Shown here piece by piece: positions 48,481 to 60,000 of a stretch of DNA of 64,000 bases. Under the pieces are notes generated by a model, which worked only from the letters and a program-made list of their open reading frames with translations, was not told where the DNA came from and did not search any database. Position 1 is the first letter of the stretch, and each line of letters opens with the position of its first letter. This DNA comes from Micromonospora rubida (GTDB lineage: Bacteria > Actinomycetota > Actinomycetes > Mycobacteriales > Micromonosporaceae): NCBI RefSeq assembly GCF_009908295.1, contig NZ_JAAALO010000012.1, positions 62,001 through 126,000 on the forward strand. Direction: 5' to 3'. The translations under genes and the position numbers were made by a program.

Positions 48481-50550
48481 TCAACGCGGTGTCCTGCCTT
48501 GTTGCAAGGCGGTGCGGACGGCCGATTCGGCCACGTCCGTCACCAGTTCCGGGCCCGTCGGGCCGTCCAGGACGAAGGACAGGCCCGCCGTCGCCTTCTT
48601 GTCCCGCCGCATCAGCGCGATCAGCTCGTCGTGGTCGACCCCGGCCGGCAGCGCGGTGTCGAGGCCGTAGCCGGCCACCACGTCGTGGTGCTCGGCCACC
48701 CGGTCGGACCCGATCCGGCCGAGGACGCCGGCCAGCCGGCCCGCGAAGACCGTGCCGACGCCGACCGCCTCGCCGTGCCGGAGCGCGAAGTCGGTGGCCC
48801 GCTCCAGCGCGTGCCCCAGCGTGTGGCCGTAGTTGAGGATGTGCCGCAGCCCCGAGTCGCGCTCGTCGGCGGCCACCACCCGGGCCTTCAGTGCCACGCA
48901 GGCGGCGATCTGTTCGGCGACTGGCCGGCCGCGTAGGTCGCCCGCGCCGATGAAATGGGCCCGGGCGATCTCACCGTAGCCGTTGCGCAGTTCCCGCTCC
49001 GGCAGCGTCGTCAGGTGCTCGGTGTCGCAGAGCACGGCGCGTGGCTGCCAGTACACCCCGACCAGGTTCTTGCCCTCGGGCAGGTTCACCGCCGTCTTCC
49101 CGCCGACGCTGGCGTCGACCTGGGCGAGCAGCGAGGTCGGCAGGTGGATCACCGCGATCCCCCGGTGGTAGAGGCCGGCGGCCAGCCCGACCACGTCCGT
49201 GGTGGTGCCGCCGCCGCAGGAGACCACCGCGTCGGCGCGGGTCAGCCCGAACTCGGCGAACGCCCGGCAGAGCTGCTCCACCGTGGCCAGGTTCTTGTCG
49301 TGCTCGCCGTCGCGCGCCGGCACCACGCGGTGCGGCACGCCCGGGTCGGGCGTCCACTGTGCCGGCCGGGCCGAGACCACCACGACCCGCCGCGCGCCGA
49401 CCCGCGCCACCTCCGCCGGCAGCCGGTGGCGCACCCCGGGGCCGATCAGCACCGGGTACGCGCGTTCGCCGAGCGGCACGTCGATCCGGGTCGGCGCGGC
49501 GGCGGCGTCGGAAGCGGGACGGTCGATCCGGGTCGGCGTGGCGGGGCCGGTGTCGGCGGGAGCGGGCCGGTCGGTGTGGGTCGGGCGCATGCGGCTGCTG
49601 TCTCCTCTACGGGCCGGCGGGCGGGGTGGGCGGGGGGCGGGGCGGGCGGGCGTCGGCGGGGTCGCCGCAACCGTGGCGGCCACCGGGCGGCTGCCACCAG
49701 GGCCTCCCGCTCCGCCACCACCGGCACCACCCCGACCGTGGTCCCGGATCATCGACAGCCGCAGTGCCAGCGCGGCCAGCGCGTCGACGTCCGGCCCGAT
49801 GCCCCACCGCTCGTGGGCGAGCTGGGCGTGCTGCGCCAGCAGGAAACCGGGCGGCGTCAGCACCGACTGGTCCCGGCCGAGCACGTCCGTCACCCGGTCC
49901 AGGTACCGCCGCCAGGCGGTGGCCACCTCCCCGGTCAGCGGCAGGTCACCGGCCGCCAGGACGATCTTCTCCGCCCCGGCGTCCGCCTGCGCGGCCAGGT
50001 CCCGCCGCTGCGTGCCGGTGAGCAGCCGGCCACGGTCCTGCCAGTGCAGGAACAGGAAGGTCAGCCGGTCGGCCTGCGGCACCAGCCCGGTCAGGTGCCG
50101 CAGGTGCGCCACGGCCAGCGGCAGTTCGACCCCGGCCAGCCAGGGAACGTCCCCGCCGAGCAGGGCCAGGGCGACGTCGCTGCCCGCGTGCGCGAGCGGG
50201 CCGCCCCGGGCGGCGTCGCGCACCGCGTACGGGTCGGTGGGGCGGGCCGCCGGGTCGTTCGCGGGCAGCCGCCGTCGAACCTCGTCGAGCCCGGCGCCGG
50301 TCGCGTGGAAGCCGAGGCGCAGCCGCGGCCCGGCCCGGTCGAAGAACCAGTCGGCCCGAGGGTCGGCCCGGCGGGTGGCGGTGACCAGTTCGGCGACCAC
50401 CGTCCCGAGCAGCTCGGCCACCCGCGCGTCCGGGCACCCGCCGGCCGGCACGGCCAGGTGGGTGAACAACCACGAGCGTTCCAACGACGGCACCTCGACT
50501 GACGGCGGACGGAACACGGGCACGACGGTCTGCGGGGGTCGCCCCATCAT
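48481..50550 (-). CDS. rifG: Fused or abutting: SpaB_C-like (lantibiotic dehydratase C-terminal) domain + aminodehydroquinate synthase (RifG-like)
   Basis: One frame is open from ATG 50550 to 48481 (689 residues). Residues ~10-270 resemble the lantibiotic-dehydratase C-terminal/thiopeptide-type domain: SWLFTHLAVPAGGCPDARVA, ADWFFDRAGPRLRLGFHATG, AHAGSDVALALLGGDVPWL. After a Gly/Pro/Ala linker (~270-320), residues 321-689 are a dehydroquinate-synthase-type enzyme: VVSCGGGTTTDVVGLAAGLY, HLPTSLLAQVDASVGGKTAV, NLPEGKNLVGVYWQP, and metal ligands in NGYGEIARAHF (Glu), ILNYGHTLGHALE and LRHGEAVGVG (His). The canonical Lys after the Glu is Arg, as can be seen in the Glu-Ile-Ala-Arg order. The RifG-type part could also start alone at ATG 49590. 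RifG cyclises aminoDAHP in AHBA synthesis. Confidence 0.75.
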   Translation of the reverse strand: MMGRPPQTVVPVFRPPSVEVPSLERSWLFTHLAVPAGGCPDARVAELLGTVVAELVTATRRADPRADWFFDRAGPRLRLGFHATGAGLDEVRRRLPANDPAARPTDPYAVRDAARGGPLAHAGSDVALALLGGDVPWLAGVELPLAVAHLRHLTGLVPQADRLTFLFLHWQDRGRLLTGTQRRDLAAQADAGAEKIVLAAGDLPLTGEVATAWRRYLDRVTDVLGRDQSVLTPPGFLLAQHAQLAHERWGIGPDVDALAALALRLSMIRDHGRGGAGGGGAGGPGGSRPVAATVAATPPTPARPAPRPPRPPARRGDSSRMRPTHTDRPAPADTGPATPTRIDRPASDAAAAPTRIDVPLGERAYPVLIGPGVRHRLPAEVARVGARRVVVVSARPAQWTPDPGVPHRVVPARDGEHDKNLATVEQLCRAFAEFGLTRADAVVSCGGGTTTDVVGLAAGLYHRGIAVIHLPTSLLAQVDASVGGKTAVNLPEGKNLVGVYWQPRAVLCDTEHLTTLPERELRNGYGEIARAHFIGAGDLRGRPVAEQIAACVALKARVVAADERDSGLRHILNYGHTLGHALERATDFALRHGEAVGVGTVFAGRLAGVLGRIGSDRVAEHHDVVAGYGLDTALPAGVDHDELIALMRRDKKATAGLSFVLDGPTGPELVTDVAESAVRTALQQGRTPR
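49590..49608 (-). promoter_or_regulatory. Internal start site for a separate RifG-type protein
   Basis: Inside the long frame an ATG at 49588-49590 is preceded by AGAGGAGA (49601-49608) with 11-base spacing, slightly long but usable. The protein from here (369 residues) has the normal length of an aminodehydroquinate synthase. So the two domains could be made separately even though no stop codon divides them. Confidence 0.45.
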
Positions 50551-50715
50551 CGGCCCGCGGCGCGTCCCGCCAGCGGATCGGCCCTGGAACTGGGGACGAC
50601 TTAGGGGGTGACAGGGGTAGGTGGTCGGCAGGGCGCTCGGAAGACTTGGGCCGTTACGGCGAGCGAGGTCTACGCCGCGGATGAGGAATCTCGCCGACGG
50701 ACGGAATGTGGTGAC
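50551..50715. promoter_or_regulatory. Divergent promoter region of the polyketide synthase gene
   Basis: 165 bp between the SpaB_C/RifG-type gene (minus) and the polyketide synthase (plus). It contains CTTAGGGGGTGACAGGGGTA at 50600-50619, which shares TTAGGGG-(x)-GTGA with the rifJ-rifK region, and possible -35/-10 words TTGGGC (50647) and TACGCC (50672). A shared regulator, e.g. a LuxR-type one, is plausible but none is encoded in the visible cluster. Confidence 0.42.
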
Positions 50716-53700
50716 ATGCTTCGGAGCGACCTGGTCCAGCCGTTGCCCGATCTGCTGAGGGCCCACGCCGAGAGGTTCGGGGACAAGGTCGCGTTCCGCG
50801 ACGACCGCCGCGCGGTCGGGTACGCCGATCTGGCGGCACGAACCCGTCGGCTCGCCGGACACCTGGCGGCGGCCGGGGTCGAGCGCGGCGAGCGGGTGGC
50901 CTTCTGCCTCGGCAACCGGGTGGAGACGGTGGAGACGTGGCTCGCCGTCACCCGGGCCGCCGCGGTGGGCGTACCGCTGAACCCGCGCAGCACCGACGCG
51001 GAGCTGGCCCACCTGCTCGACGACTCCGGCGCGGTGCTGGTGGTCGTCGCCCCGGAGCACCTCGACCAGCTCGTGCGGCTGCGCGCGGACCGCCCCGACC
51101 TGCGGGTCTGGGTTGTCGGGGACGACCCGGCGCCCGACGGCGTCGCCGCCTGGCGGGACCTGGCCGACGCCGAGCCCTCCGTCGACGCCCGGGACGACCT
51201 GGGCCTCGACGAGGTCGCCTGGATGCTCTACACCTCGGGCACCTCCGGCCGGCCCAAGGGCGTGCTGTCCACCCAGCGCACCTGCCTGTGGTCGGTCGCC
51301 TCCTGCTACGTACCGATTCCCGGCCTCACCCCCGACGACCGGGTGGTGTGGCCGCTGCCGCTGTTCCACAGCCTCTCCCACATCGGCTGCGTGCTGAGCG
51401 TGACCGCCGTCGGGGCCACCGCCCGGCTCGTCGACGGGTTCTCCGCCGACGACGTGCTGCGCGCCGTCGACTCCGACGCGGCGACCGTGCTGGCCGGGGT
51501 GCCGGCCATGTACCACCACCTGGTCGCCGCCGCCCGGGACACCGGTTTCCGGGCCCCGGCCCTGCGGATGTGCCTGGTCGGCGGGGCGATCACCACGGGC
51601 GCGTTGCGCCGGGCGTTCGACGAGGTGTTCGACGCGCCGCTGCTCGACGCGTACGGCAGCACCGAGACCTGCGGTTCGATCGCCATCACCCGGCCGGACT
51701 CGCCCCGGGTCGAGGGCTCCTGCGGGCGCCCCGTGCCCGGCGTCGAGGTGCGCCTGGTCAGCCCACAGACCGGCGTGGACGTCCCGGTCGACGCCGAGGG
51801 CGAGGTGTGGGTACGCGGGCCGAGCGTGATGCTCGGGTACCACGGCCTGCCCGACGTGACCGCCGCCGCGCTGCGCGACGGCTGGTACCGCACCGGTGAC
51901 CTGGCCCGCCGGGACGCCGACGGCAACCTGTTCGTCACCGGCCGGCACCAGGAGCTGATCATCCGGGGCGGGGAGAAGATCCACCCGTCCGAGGTGGAGG
52001 AAGCGCTGCGCTCGGTGCCCGGCGTCGCCGACGTGGCCGTCACCGGTCGGCCGCACGAGGTGCTCGGCGAGGTGCCGGTGGCGTTCGTCGTCCCCGGGCC
52101 GGAGGGCTTCGACCCCGCCGCCGGGTACGCGGCCTGCCGGGAGCGGCTCTCCTACTACAAGGTGCCCGACGAGCTGTACGAGATCGGCCAGGTGCCGCGC
52201 ACCGCCTCCGGAAAGGTCACCCGGCGGCTGCTGCTGGACCGGCCGGCCCGGTTGCGCGCCGTCAACGGCAGCCACCACGACCCGCTGAGCACCGTGACCT
52301 GGCGACCGCTGGACCTGACCGCCGTGCCGCCGGCCGCTCCCGCCGCGACGGCGGACCGGGCCGCGGAGCCGACTGCGAACCCGGCTGCGGACCCGGCCGG
52401 CCCCGCTCCGGCACGCCGCTGGGCGGTCGTCGGCTCGGGCGGCGAGGCACTGGTCGAGCCGCTGCGTGCGGCGTCGTCGGGGGACCGGTTCGACGCGTAC
52501 CCCGACCTCGCCGCCCTGCTCCGGGACCCGGACGTGCCGGACGTGACGCTGCTGCTCACCGACGCCGCCCCGGTGGACCTCGCCGACCCCGGCGCCCCAG
52601 TGGGCCTCGCCGACCGGCTGCGCGCCCGGTCCGATGCCGACCGGTCCGATGCCGGCCGGTCCGACGCCGACCGGCTCGACGACGACCGGTCCGACGCCGC
52701 CCGGCTGGTGCTGCTGACCACCGGCGCCGTGGATGCGTCCACCCCGGAGCTGGCCGACGACCCGGACCTCGTCCCGGCCGCCGCCGTCGCCTGGGCGGTG
52801 GGCCGCTGCCTCCAGGCCGCATACCCGGACCGGGTCGTGCTGGTCGACGCCGACGCCGACCCCCACTCGCTGGCCCTGCTGCCCGCCGCCGTGGACGCCG
52901 GTGCCGCGCAGGTGGCCCTCCGCGCCGGCACCGCCCGGCACCCGGTCCTCGGGCCGGTCGCCGCGCGGACCCCCGCGCGGCCGGCGCGGGTCGTCGACCC
53001 GGCCGCCCCGGCCCTGATCGCCGGGGCCGACACCGCGACCGGCGCGGCGCTGGCCCGGCACCTGGTCGGCGCGCACGGCGCCGGCCGGCTCCGGCTGCTG
53101 CCCGCCGGCTTCCCGGCCGGCGTAGCCCCGGCCGGCGCCGACCTGGCCGGCGTAGCCCCGGCCGGCGCCGACCTGGCCGGCCTGGTCGCGGAGCTGACCG
53201 CCGCCGGCGCGGCGGTCACCGTGCAGCGCCCCTCCGGCGCCGGCAGGCACCGGGCCGACGCCGCCGCGCCCCCCGTCGGTGACGAGCCGGTGGGCGCGGT
53301 CTTCCTCTGCCCGGCCGACGCCGACCTCGCGGACCCCGCCGGGGCCGCGCGGCTGGTCGCCCTCGCCGAGGCGCTGGACGCCCACGCCCGGCACGCCGCC
53401 GTCACCGCGTTCACCGTCCTCGTCCCCGCGGCCTCGCTGCTCGGCGAAGCCGACCGGGAGCGGGCGGCGGCCACCGTCGGCGCCCTGCACACCCTGGTCT
53501 CCCGCCGCCGCGCGGCGGGCCTGCCCGCCCGGCTGGTCGGCACGGCGGGCCTGCCCGCCCGGCTGGCCGCTTCGGCGGCCGACCCGGACCGCGCGGCGGG
53601 CGCCACCGCCCGGACCGACCTCGCCGCGTTCGACGTCGCGCACGACGGCGACGACCTCGTCCTGCTCGCCCACCCGGCCGCCGCCGCGCACCCGGCCTGG

Positions 53701-54024
53701 CGGGGCCCCGCCGGGACCGACCCGACCGCCGAGCGGGACGCCGCCGAGCTGCGCCGCCGGGTGGCCGCGCTGACCACCGTGGAGGGCGACCGGCTCCTGC
53801 TCGACCTGGTCCGCGCCGCCACCGCCGAGGTCGCCGGTCTGCCCGGGCCGGGCGCGGTCCGGGCGGGCCGGGCCTTCAAGGAACTCGGCTTCACCTCCGT
53901 CGGCGCGGTCGCGCTGCGCGACCGGCTGGCCCGCGCCACCGGGGTACGGCTCTCCGCCACCGCCGCCTTCGACCACCCGAGCCCGGACGCCCTCGCCCGG
54001 CACCTCGCCGCCCGGCTGCGCGGC
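50716..54024 (+). other. AHBA loading module: A - pseudo-KR - ACP
   Basis: The A domain has the acyl-CoA-ligase core motifs YTSGTSGRPKG (Tyr172), LDAYGSTETCG, DGWYRTGDLARRDADGNLF, and the C-terminal Lys in ASGKVTRRLL. The following ~450 residues keep the rhythm of a ketoreductase: LIAGADTATGAALARHLVGA at the nucleotide-binding site, ELTAAGAAVTVQ, and RRRAAGLPARL near the end, but the glycine motif and the Ser/Tyr/Lys triad are gone and short internal duplications (GVAPAGADLA twice, GLPARL twice) occur. The ACP shows FKELGFTSVGAVALRDRLA: the usual Asp before the phosphopantetheinyl Ser is Thr. Confidence 0.82.
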
Positions 54025-57000
54025 GCCACCCCGGCCACCACCGCCCCGGGCGGCCCGGCGGGCGGGACCGCGTCGGACGACCCGGTCGTCGTCGTCGCCA
54101 TGGCCTGCCGGCTGCCCGGCGGGGTCGCCTCCCCCGAGGAGCTGTGGGACCTCGTCGCCCAGGGCCGGGAGGGGCTCACCGGGTTTCCCGCCGACCGGGG
54201 CTGGGACCTCGCCCACCTGTTCTCCGACGACCCCGACCGGCCCGGCACCTCGTACGTGCGGGTCGGCGGGTTCCTGCCCGACGCGGCGGACTTCGACGCC
54301 GCCCTGTTCGCGATCAGCCCCCGCGAGGCGCTGGCGATGGACCCGCAGCAGCGGCTGCTGCTGGAGACCTCCTGGGAGCTGTTCGAGCGGGCCGGCATCG
54401 ACCCCACCTCGCTGCGCGGCAGCGCCACCGGGGTCTTCGCCGGCGTCATGCACCACGACTACGCCGCCAACCTGCGCCAGGCCCCACCCGGCACCGAGGG
54501 GTACCTCGGCGTGGGCACCGCCGGCAGCGTGGTCACCGGTCGGGTCGCGTACGCGCTCGGGCTGGAGGGCCCCGCCGTCACCGTTGACACCGCCTGCTCG
54601 TCGTCACTGGTGTCGCTGCACCTGGCCGCTCAGGCGTTGCGCGCCGGGGACTGCTCCCTCGCGGTGGCCGGCGGCGTGGCGGTGATGGGCACCCCGCAGG
54701 CGTTCGTCGAGTTCAGCCGGCAGCGCGGGCTAGCCCCCGACGGCCGGTGCAAGGCGTTCGCCGAGGGCGCCGACGGCACCGGCTGGGCCGAGGGCGTCGC
54801 CGTGCTGCTGCTGGAACGCCTCTCCGACGCCCGCCGCAACGGGCACCCCGTCCTCGCCGTGCTGCGCGGCAGCGCGATCAACTCCGACGGCGCGTCCAAC
54901 GGGCTCACCGCCCCCAACGGGCCCGCCCAGGAGCGGGTGATCCGCCGGGCGCTGGCCGCCGCCGGGCTCACCGCCGCCGACGTGGACGCCGTCGAGGCGC
55001 ACGGCACCGGCACCCGGCTCGGCGACCCGATCGAGGCGCAGGCGCTGCTCGCCACGTACGGTGCGGGCCGGGGCGACGCCGCCCCGCTGCGGCTGGGCTC
55101 GCTGAAGTCCAACCTCGGTCACACCCAGGCCGCCGCCGGGGCCGCCGGGGTGATCAAGATGGTGCTGGCCATGCGGTACGGGACGCTGCCGGCCACCCTG
55201 CACGTGGATGCCCCGACCTCCGAGGTGGACTGGTCCGCCGGCGCGGTCGAGCTGCTTACCGAGGCCCGCCCCTGGCCGGCGGTGGACCGGCCCCGGCGGG
55301 CCGGCATCTCCTCGTTCGGCATCAGCGGCACCAACGCCCACGTCATCGTCGAGGCACCCCCCGCCGACCCGGAGCCCGCACCGGCCAACCGTTCGGCCGG
55401 GGAGCCCGCGTCCGCCGGGCACCGGGCCGGGGAGACTGCGCCGGGCGACGCAGCGCCTCGCCGTACCCCGGTGCCGTGGCTGCTCTCCGGCGCCACCGGC
55501 GAGGCGCTGCGCGACCAGGCGGCCCGCCTGCTGGGCTGGCTCGACGGCCCCGGCGCGGACGCCGACCCGGTCGACGTCGGGCACGCCCTGGCCACCACCC
55601 GCGCCGCCCTGGAACACCGGGCCGTGGTGCTGGCCGGCGACCCGGCCGCCACCCGGTCCGGGCTGACCGCGCTGACCCGGGGCGACGCGGACCCCGACAC
55701 CGCCGGCGTGCTGACCGGCCGGGTCGTAGACGGCCAGCTCGGCCTGCTCTTCGGCGGGCAGGGCGGCCAGCGCCCCGGCATGGGCCGGGGGCTGCGCGCG
55801 GCGTACCCGGTCTTCGCCGACGCGTTCGACGCGGCCTGCGCCGAACTCGACCGCGCCCTCGCCGGCCACGCCCCGCACCCCGTCGCGGACGTCACCCTCG
55901 CCGAGGCCGGCGGGGAGCTGGCCGGCCTGCTCGACCAGACCCTGTACACCCAGCCGGCCCTGTTCGCGTTCGAGGTGGCGCTGTACCGGCTGCTGGAGTC
56001 GTGGGGCGTGCGCCCCGACGCGGTGCTCGGCCACTCCGTCGGCGAGCTGGCCGCCGCGCACGTGGCCGGGGTGTTCTCCCTCGCCGACGCGGCGGCGCTG
56101 GTCGCCGCCCGGGCCCGGCTGATGCAGCAGCTCCCCGACGGGGGCGCGATGGTCGCCGTCGAGGCCGGCGAGGCCGAGGTGGCCCCCCACCTCACCGACC
56201 GGGTCGGGCTGGCCGCCGTCAACGGGCCGACCAGCGTGGTCCTCTCCGGTGACGCCGACGCCGTGCTGGCCGTCGCGGCCACCCTGCGCGCCGCCGGCCG
56301 GCGGACCAGCCGGCTTCGGGTGTCGCACGCGTTCCACTCGCCGCGCATGGAGCCGATGCTCGACGCGTTCCGTGCGGTGGCCGGCGGCCTCACCTACCGC
56401 ACCCCGCACCTGCCGGTGGTGTCCAACCTGACCGGCGAGCCGATCGACCCGGCCCGGCTCTGCTCGCCCGGCTACTGGGTGTCGCACGTGCGCGGCACCG
56501 TCCGCTTCCTCGACGGGATGCGCGCCCTGCGCCGGCAGGGGATCAGCACGTTCCTTGAGGTCGGACCCGGCGGTGTGCTCACCGCGATGGCCCAGGACTG
56601 CCTCGCCGCCGACGCCGACGAGCTGGCCTTCGTCCCCGCCGTGCGGACCGTCGACGGCGAGCCGGACGCGCTGCTGGCCGCCGTGGCGAGGCTGCACGTG
56701 CGCGGCGCCGCCGTGGACCCGGCCGCCCTCGCCGGCCCCGGCCCGCGCCGCCGGGTCGAGCTGCCCACGTACGCCTTCCAGCGCCGGCACTACTGGCTGC
56801 CCTACTCGGCGGTGGCCGGCGGCCCGGCCGACGTCGGGCTGACCGACGCCGGGCACCCGCTGCTCGGCACGGTGCTGCCGGTCGCCGGCACCGGGCAGGT
56901 CGTCTGCACCGGCCGGATCGCCGCGGCCACCCACCCGTGGCTGGCCGCGCCCGCCGACGGCGTACCGCTGCTGCCCGCCACCGCCCTGCTGGACCTGCTC

Positions 57001-60000
57001 ACCCACCTCGGCGAACTCCTCGACCTGCCCACCGTGGCGCGGCTGCGGGTCCCCGAGCCGGTGCCGCTGCCCGCCGAGCTGACCGTCGACGTGCAGGTCA
57101 TCGTCGACGGGCCGGACGAGCACCTGCGCCGGGTGGCGCGCTGCCACGTGCGGGCCGGCGACGGCCAGCCGTGGCGGGAGGTCGCCGAGGCGGTGCTCGC
57201 CCCGGCAGACCCCGCCGCCGGCCCGGTCACCGCCGTGCCGGCGTGGCCGCCCACCGGGGCCCGCCCCGTGGACCTGGACGCCCCGGAGCGCCGGGCCCTC
57301 GCCGGCGAGCTGGCCCGGGCCGCGTGGGTCGCCGCCGACCGGCTCTTCGTCGACGTACGCCTGCCCGAGGACGCCCGGGACTCCGACGCCGACCGGTACG
57401 GCGTGCACCCGCTGGTGCTGGACGCGGCCCTGCGGCTGCTCCCGCTCGCCGACTTCGCCACCGCCGGAGCCGGAACCGGAACCGGAACCGACGCGGACGC
57501 CACCGACGCCGGTCCCGCCGCGCGGCCGATGGCCGTCGACTGGGCCGGGGTGCGCCTGCACGCCACCGGAGCCCACGCGCTGCGGGTCTGCCTCGCACCC
57601 GCCGGGGCGGACGCGGTCACCCTCAGCGCCGTCGACGACTCCGGGACGGCGGTGCTCGACGTGGACCGGGTGGTGCTGCGCGTCGTCACGCCGCCGCCCG
57701 CCGACGGCCCGCCCCCGCCGGCCGCCCCCGCCGGCCTGTACGCCGTCGACCGGCTGCCCGCCGCCGCCCCGGCCACGCCCGTGCCCGCCTGGACCCTCGC
57801 CGACGGCAGCCCTCCGGACGGGCCGCTGCCGCCGGTGCTGGTGCTGCGGGTCGGCGACGGCGACCCGGGACGGCCGGTGCCCGACCGGGCGCACGCCGTC
57901 GGCCTCGACACCCTCGCCGTGCTGCGGAGCTGGCTGGACGACCCGCGCGCCGAGACCACCCGGCTCGCCCTCGCCGTGCGCGACGGCGACCCGGTGCACG
58001 CCCCGGTCGCCGGGCTGGTCCGGGTCGCCCAGGCCGAGCACCCCGACCGGTTCCTGCTGCTCAGCCTCGACGCGGGCGACGACGCGGCCGTCCGGGTGGC
58101 CCTGTCCGCAGGCCCCGACGAGCCCGAGGTGACCGTCCGCGACGGGCGGGCCCTGCTGCCCCGGCTCCGCCCCGTCGAGCACCCCGCCGCCGGGCCCCTG
58201 CCGGCGCTGGCCGGCGGCACCGTGCTGGTCACCGGCGGCACCGGCGGGGTCGGCCGGCACGTCGCCACCCACCTCGCCACCGTGCACGGCGTCACCGAGC
58301 TGGTGCTGCTCAGCCGCGCCGGCCGGTACGCCGACTGGATGGCCGCGCTCACCGACGCCGGGGTGACCGTCCGGGTGGTCGCCGCCGACGTCGCCGACCG
58401 GGCCGCGCTCGCCGAGGTGGTCGCCCCGCTCGCCGACCGCCTCGTGGCCGTCGTGCACGCCGCCGGGGTCACCGACGATGCCCTGCTCACCGGCCTCGAC
58501 GCGGCCCGCTGGGAGCGGGCCCTGCGGTCCAAGGTGCACGGCGCGTGGCACCTGCACGAGCTGACCGCCGGCCTCGACCTGGCCGCGTTCGTGCTGTTCT
58601 CCTCGGCGTCGGCCACCTTCGGCAGCCCCGGCCAGGGCAACTACGCCGCAGGCAACGCGTTCCTCGACGCGCTTGCCGGGCACCGCCGCGCCCACGGCCT
58701 GCCCGCCACCGCCCTGGCCTGGGGCCTGTGGGCCGAGGAGGCCGGGATGGCCGGCCGGCTCACCCCCGCCGACCTGGCCCGCCTCGCCCGGGGCGGCACC
58801 CGCCCCCTGGACACCGCCGCCGGACTGGCCCTGTTCGACGCCGCCCTGCACTCCGACCGGCCGGCGCTGGTGCCGATCGGGCTGGACCTGGCCGCCGTCC
58901 GGGCCTCCGGGGAGGTGCCCGCCCTGCTGCGGGCGCTGCTGCCCCCGCCGCCCCGCCGGGCCGTCAACGCCGACCCCGCGCCCGCGTCCGCCGCCGGGTT
59001 CGCCGACCGGCTGGCCGGGCTCGGCGAGCCGGAGCGGGCCGCCCTGCTGCTGGACCTGGTCCGGGCCCGCAGCGCCACCGTCGTCGGGCACGCCGGCCCG
59101 GAGCAGGTCGAGCCGCGCCGCCCGTTCAGGGAACTCGGCTTCGACTCGCTGATGGCCGTGGAGCTGAGCAACCGGCTCTCCGCCGTCACCGGCGTCCGGC
59201 TCGCCCCGCACGCCGTGTTCAACCATCCCACCCCGGAACTGCTCGCCGCGCACCTGCACGCCCGGCTGCTCGGCACCGCCGCCACCGAGGTCGCCGACGC
59301 GAGCACCGTCGCCCTCGACGAACCCGTCGCGATCGTCGCCATGGCCTGCCGGTTCCCCGGCGGCATCGGCTCACCGGAGGAGCTGTGGCGGCTGCTCGAC
59401 GGCGGCGGGGACGTCATCGGCGACCTGCCCACCGACCGGGGCTGGCCCGACCTGTACGACCCCGTCCACGGCACCCCCGGGCGGACGTACGTGCGCTCCG
59501 GCGGGTTCCTCACCGGCATCGCCGACTTCGACGCCGCGTTCTTCGGCATCAGCCCCCGCGAGGCCCTCGCCATGGACCCGCAGCACCGGCTGCTGCTGGA
59601 GACCTCCTGGGAGGCGCTGGAGGGCGCCGGCATCGACCCGGGGACGCTGCGCGGCAGCCGCACCGGCGTGTTCGCCGGCACCCACGGCCAGGACTACGCC
59701 GACCGGATCGCCCCGGGCGCCGTCGCCGACGACGGGGAGACCGTCGCCGACGAGGGCCACCTGCTCACCGGCACCGCCGGCAGCGTGCTGTCCGGCCGGG
59801 TCGCGTACGCCCTCGGGCTGGAGGGGCCGGCGGTCACCGTCGACACGGCCTGCTCGGCGTCCCTGGTGGCGCTGCACCTGGCCGCCCAGGCGCTGCGCCA
59901 GGGCGACTGCGACCTGGCCCTGGCCGGTGGCGTGTCGGTGCTGTCCAGCCCGGCCGGGCTGACCGGGTTCAGCCGCCAGCGCGGCCTCGCCGCCGACGGC

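Noticed and set aside
48955..50502. Long plus-strand frame opposite the RifG/SpaB_C-like gene
   Set aside because: It mirrors the minus-strand gene, has Arg/Gly/Pro-rich filler composition and no recognisable motif.
54730..59259. 1509-codon minus-strand frame inside the polyketide synthase
   Set aside because: The plus frame carries all catalytic motifs of module 1; the minus frame is a GC-rich shadow.
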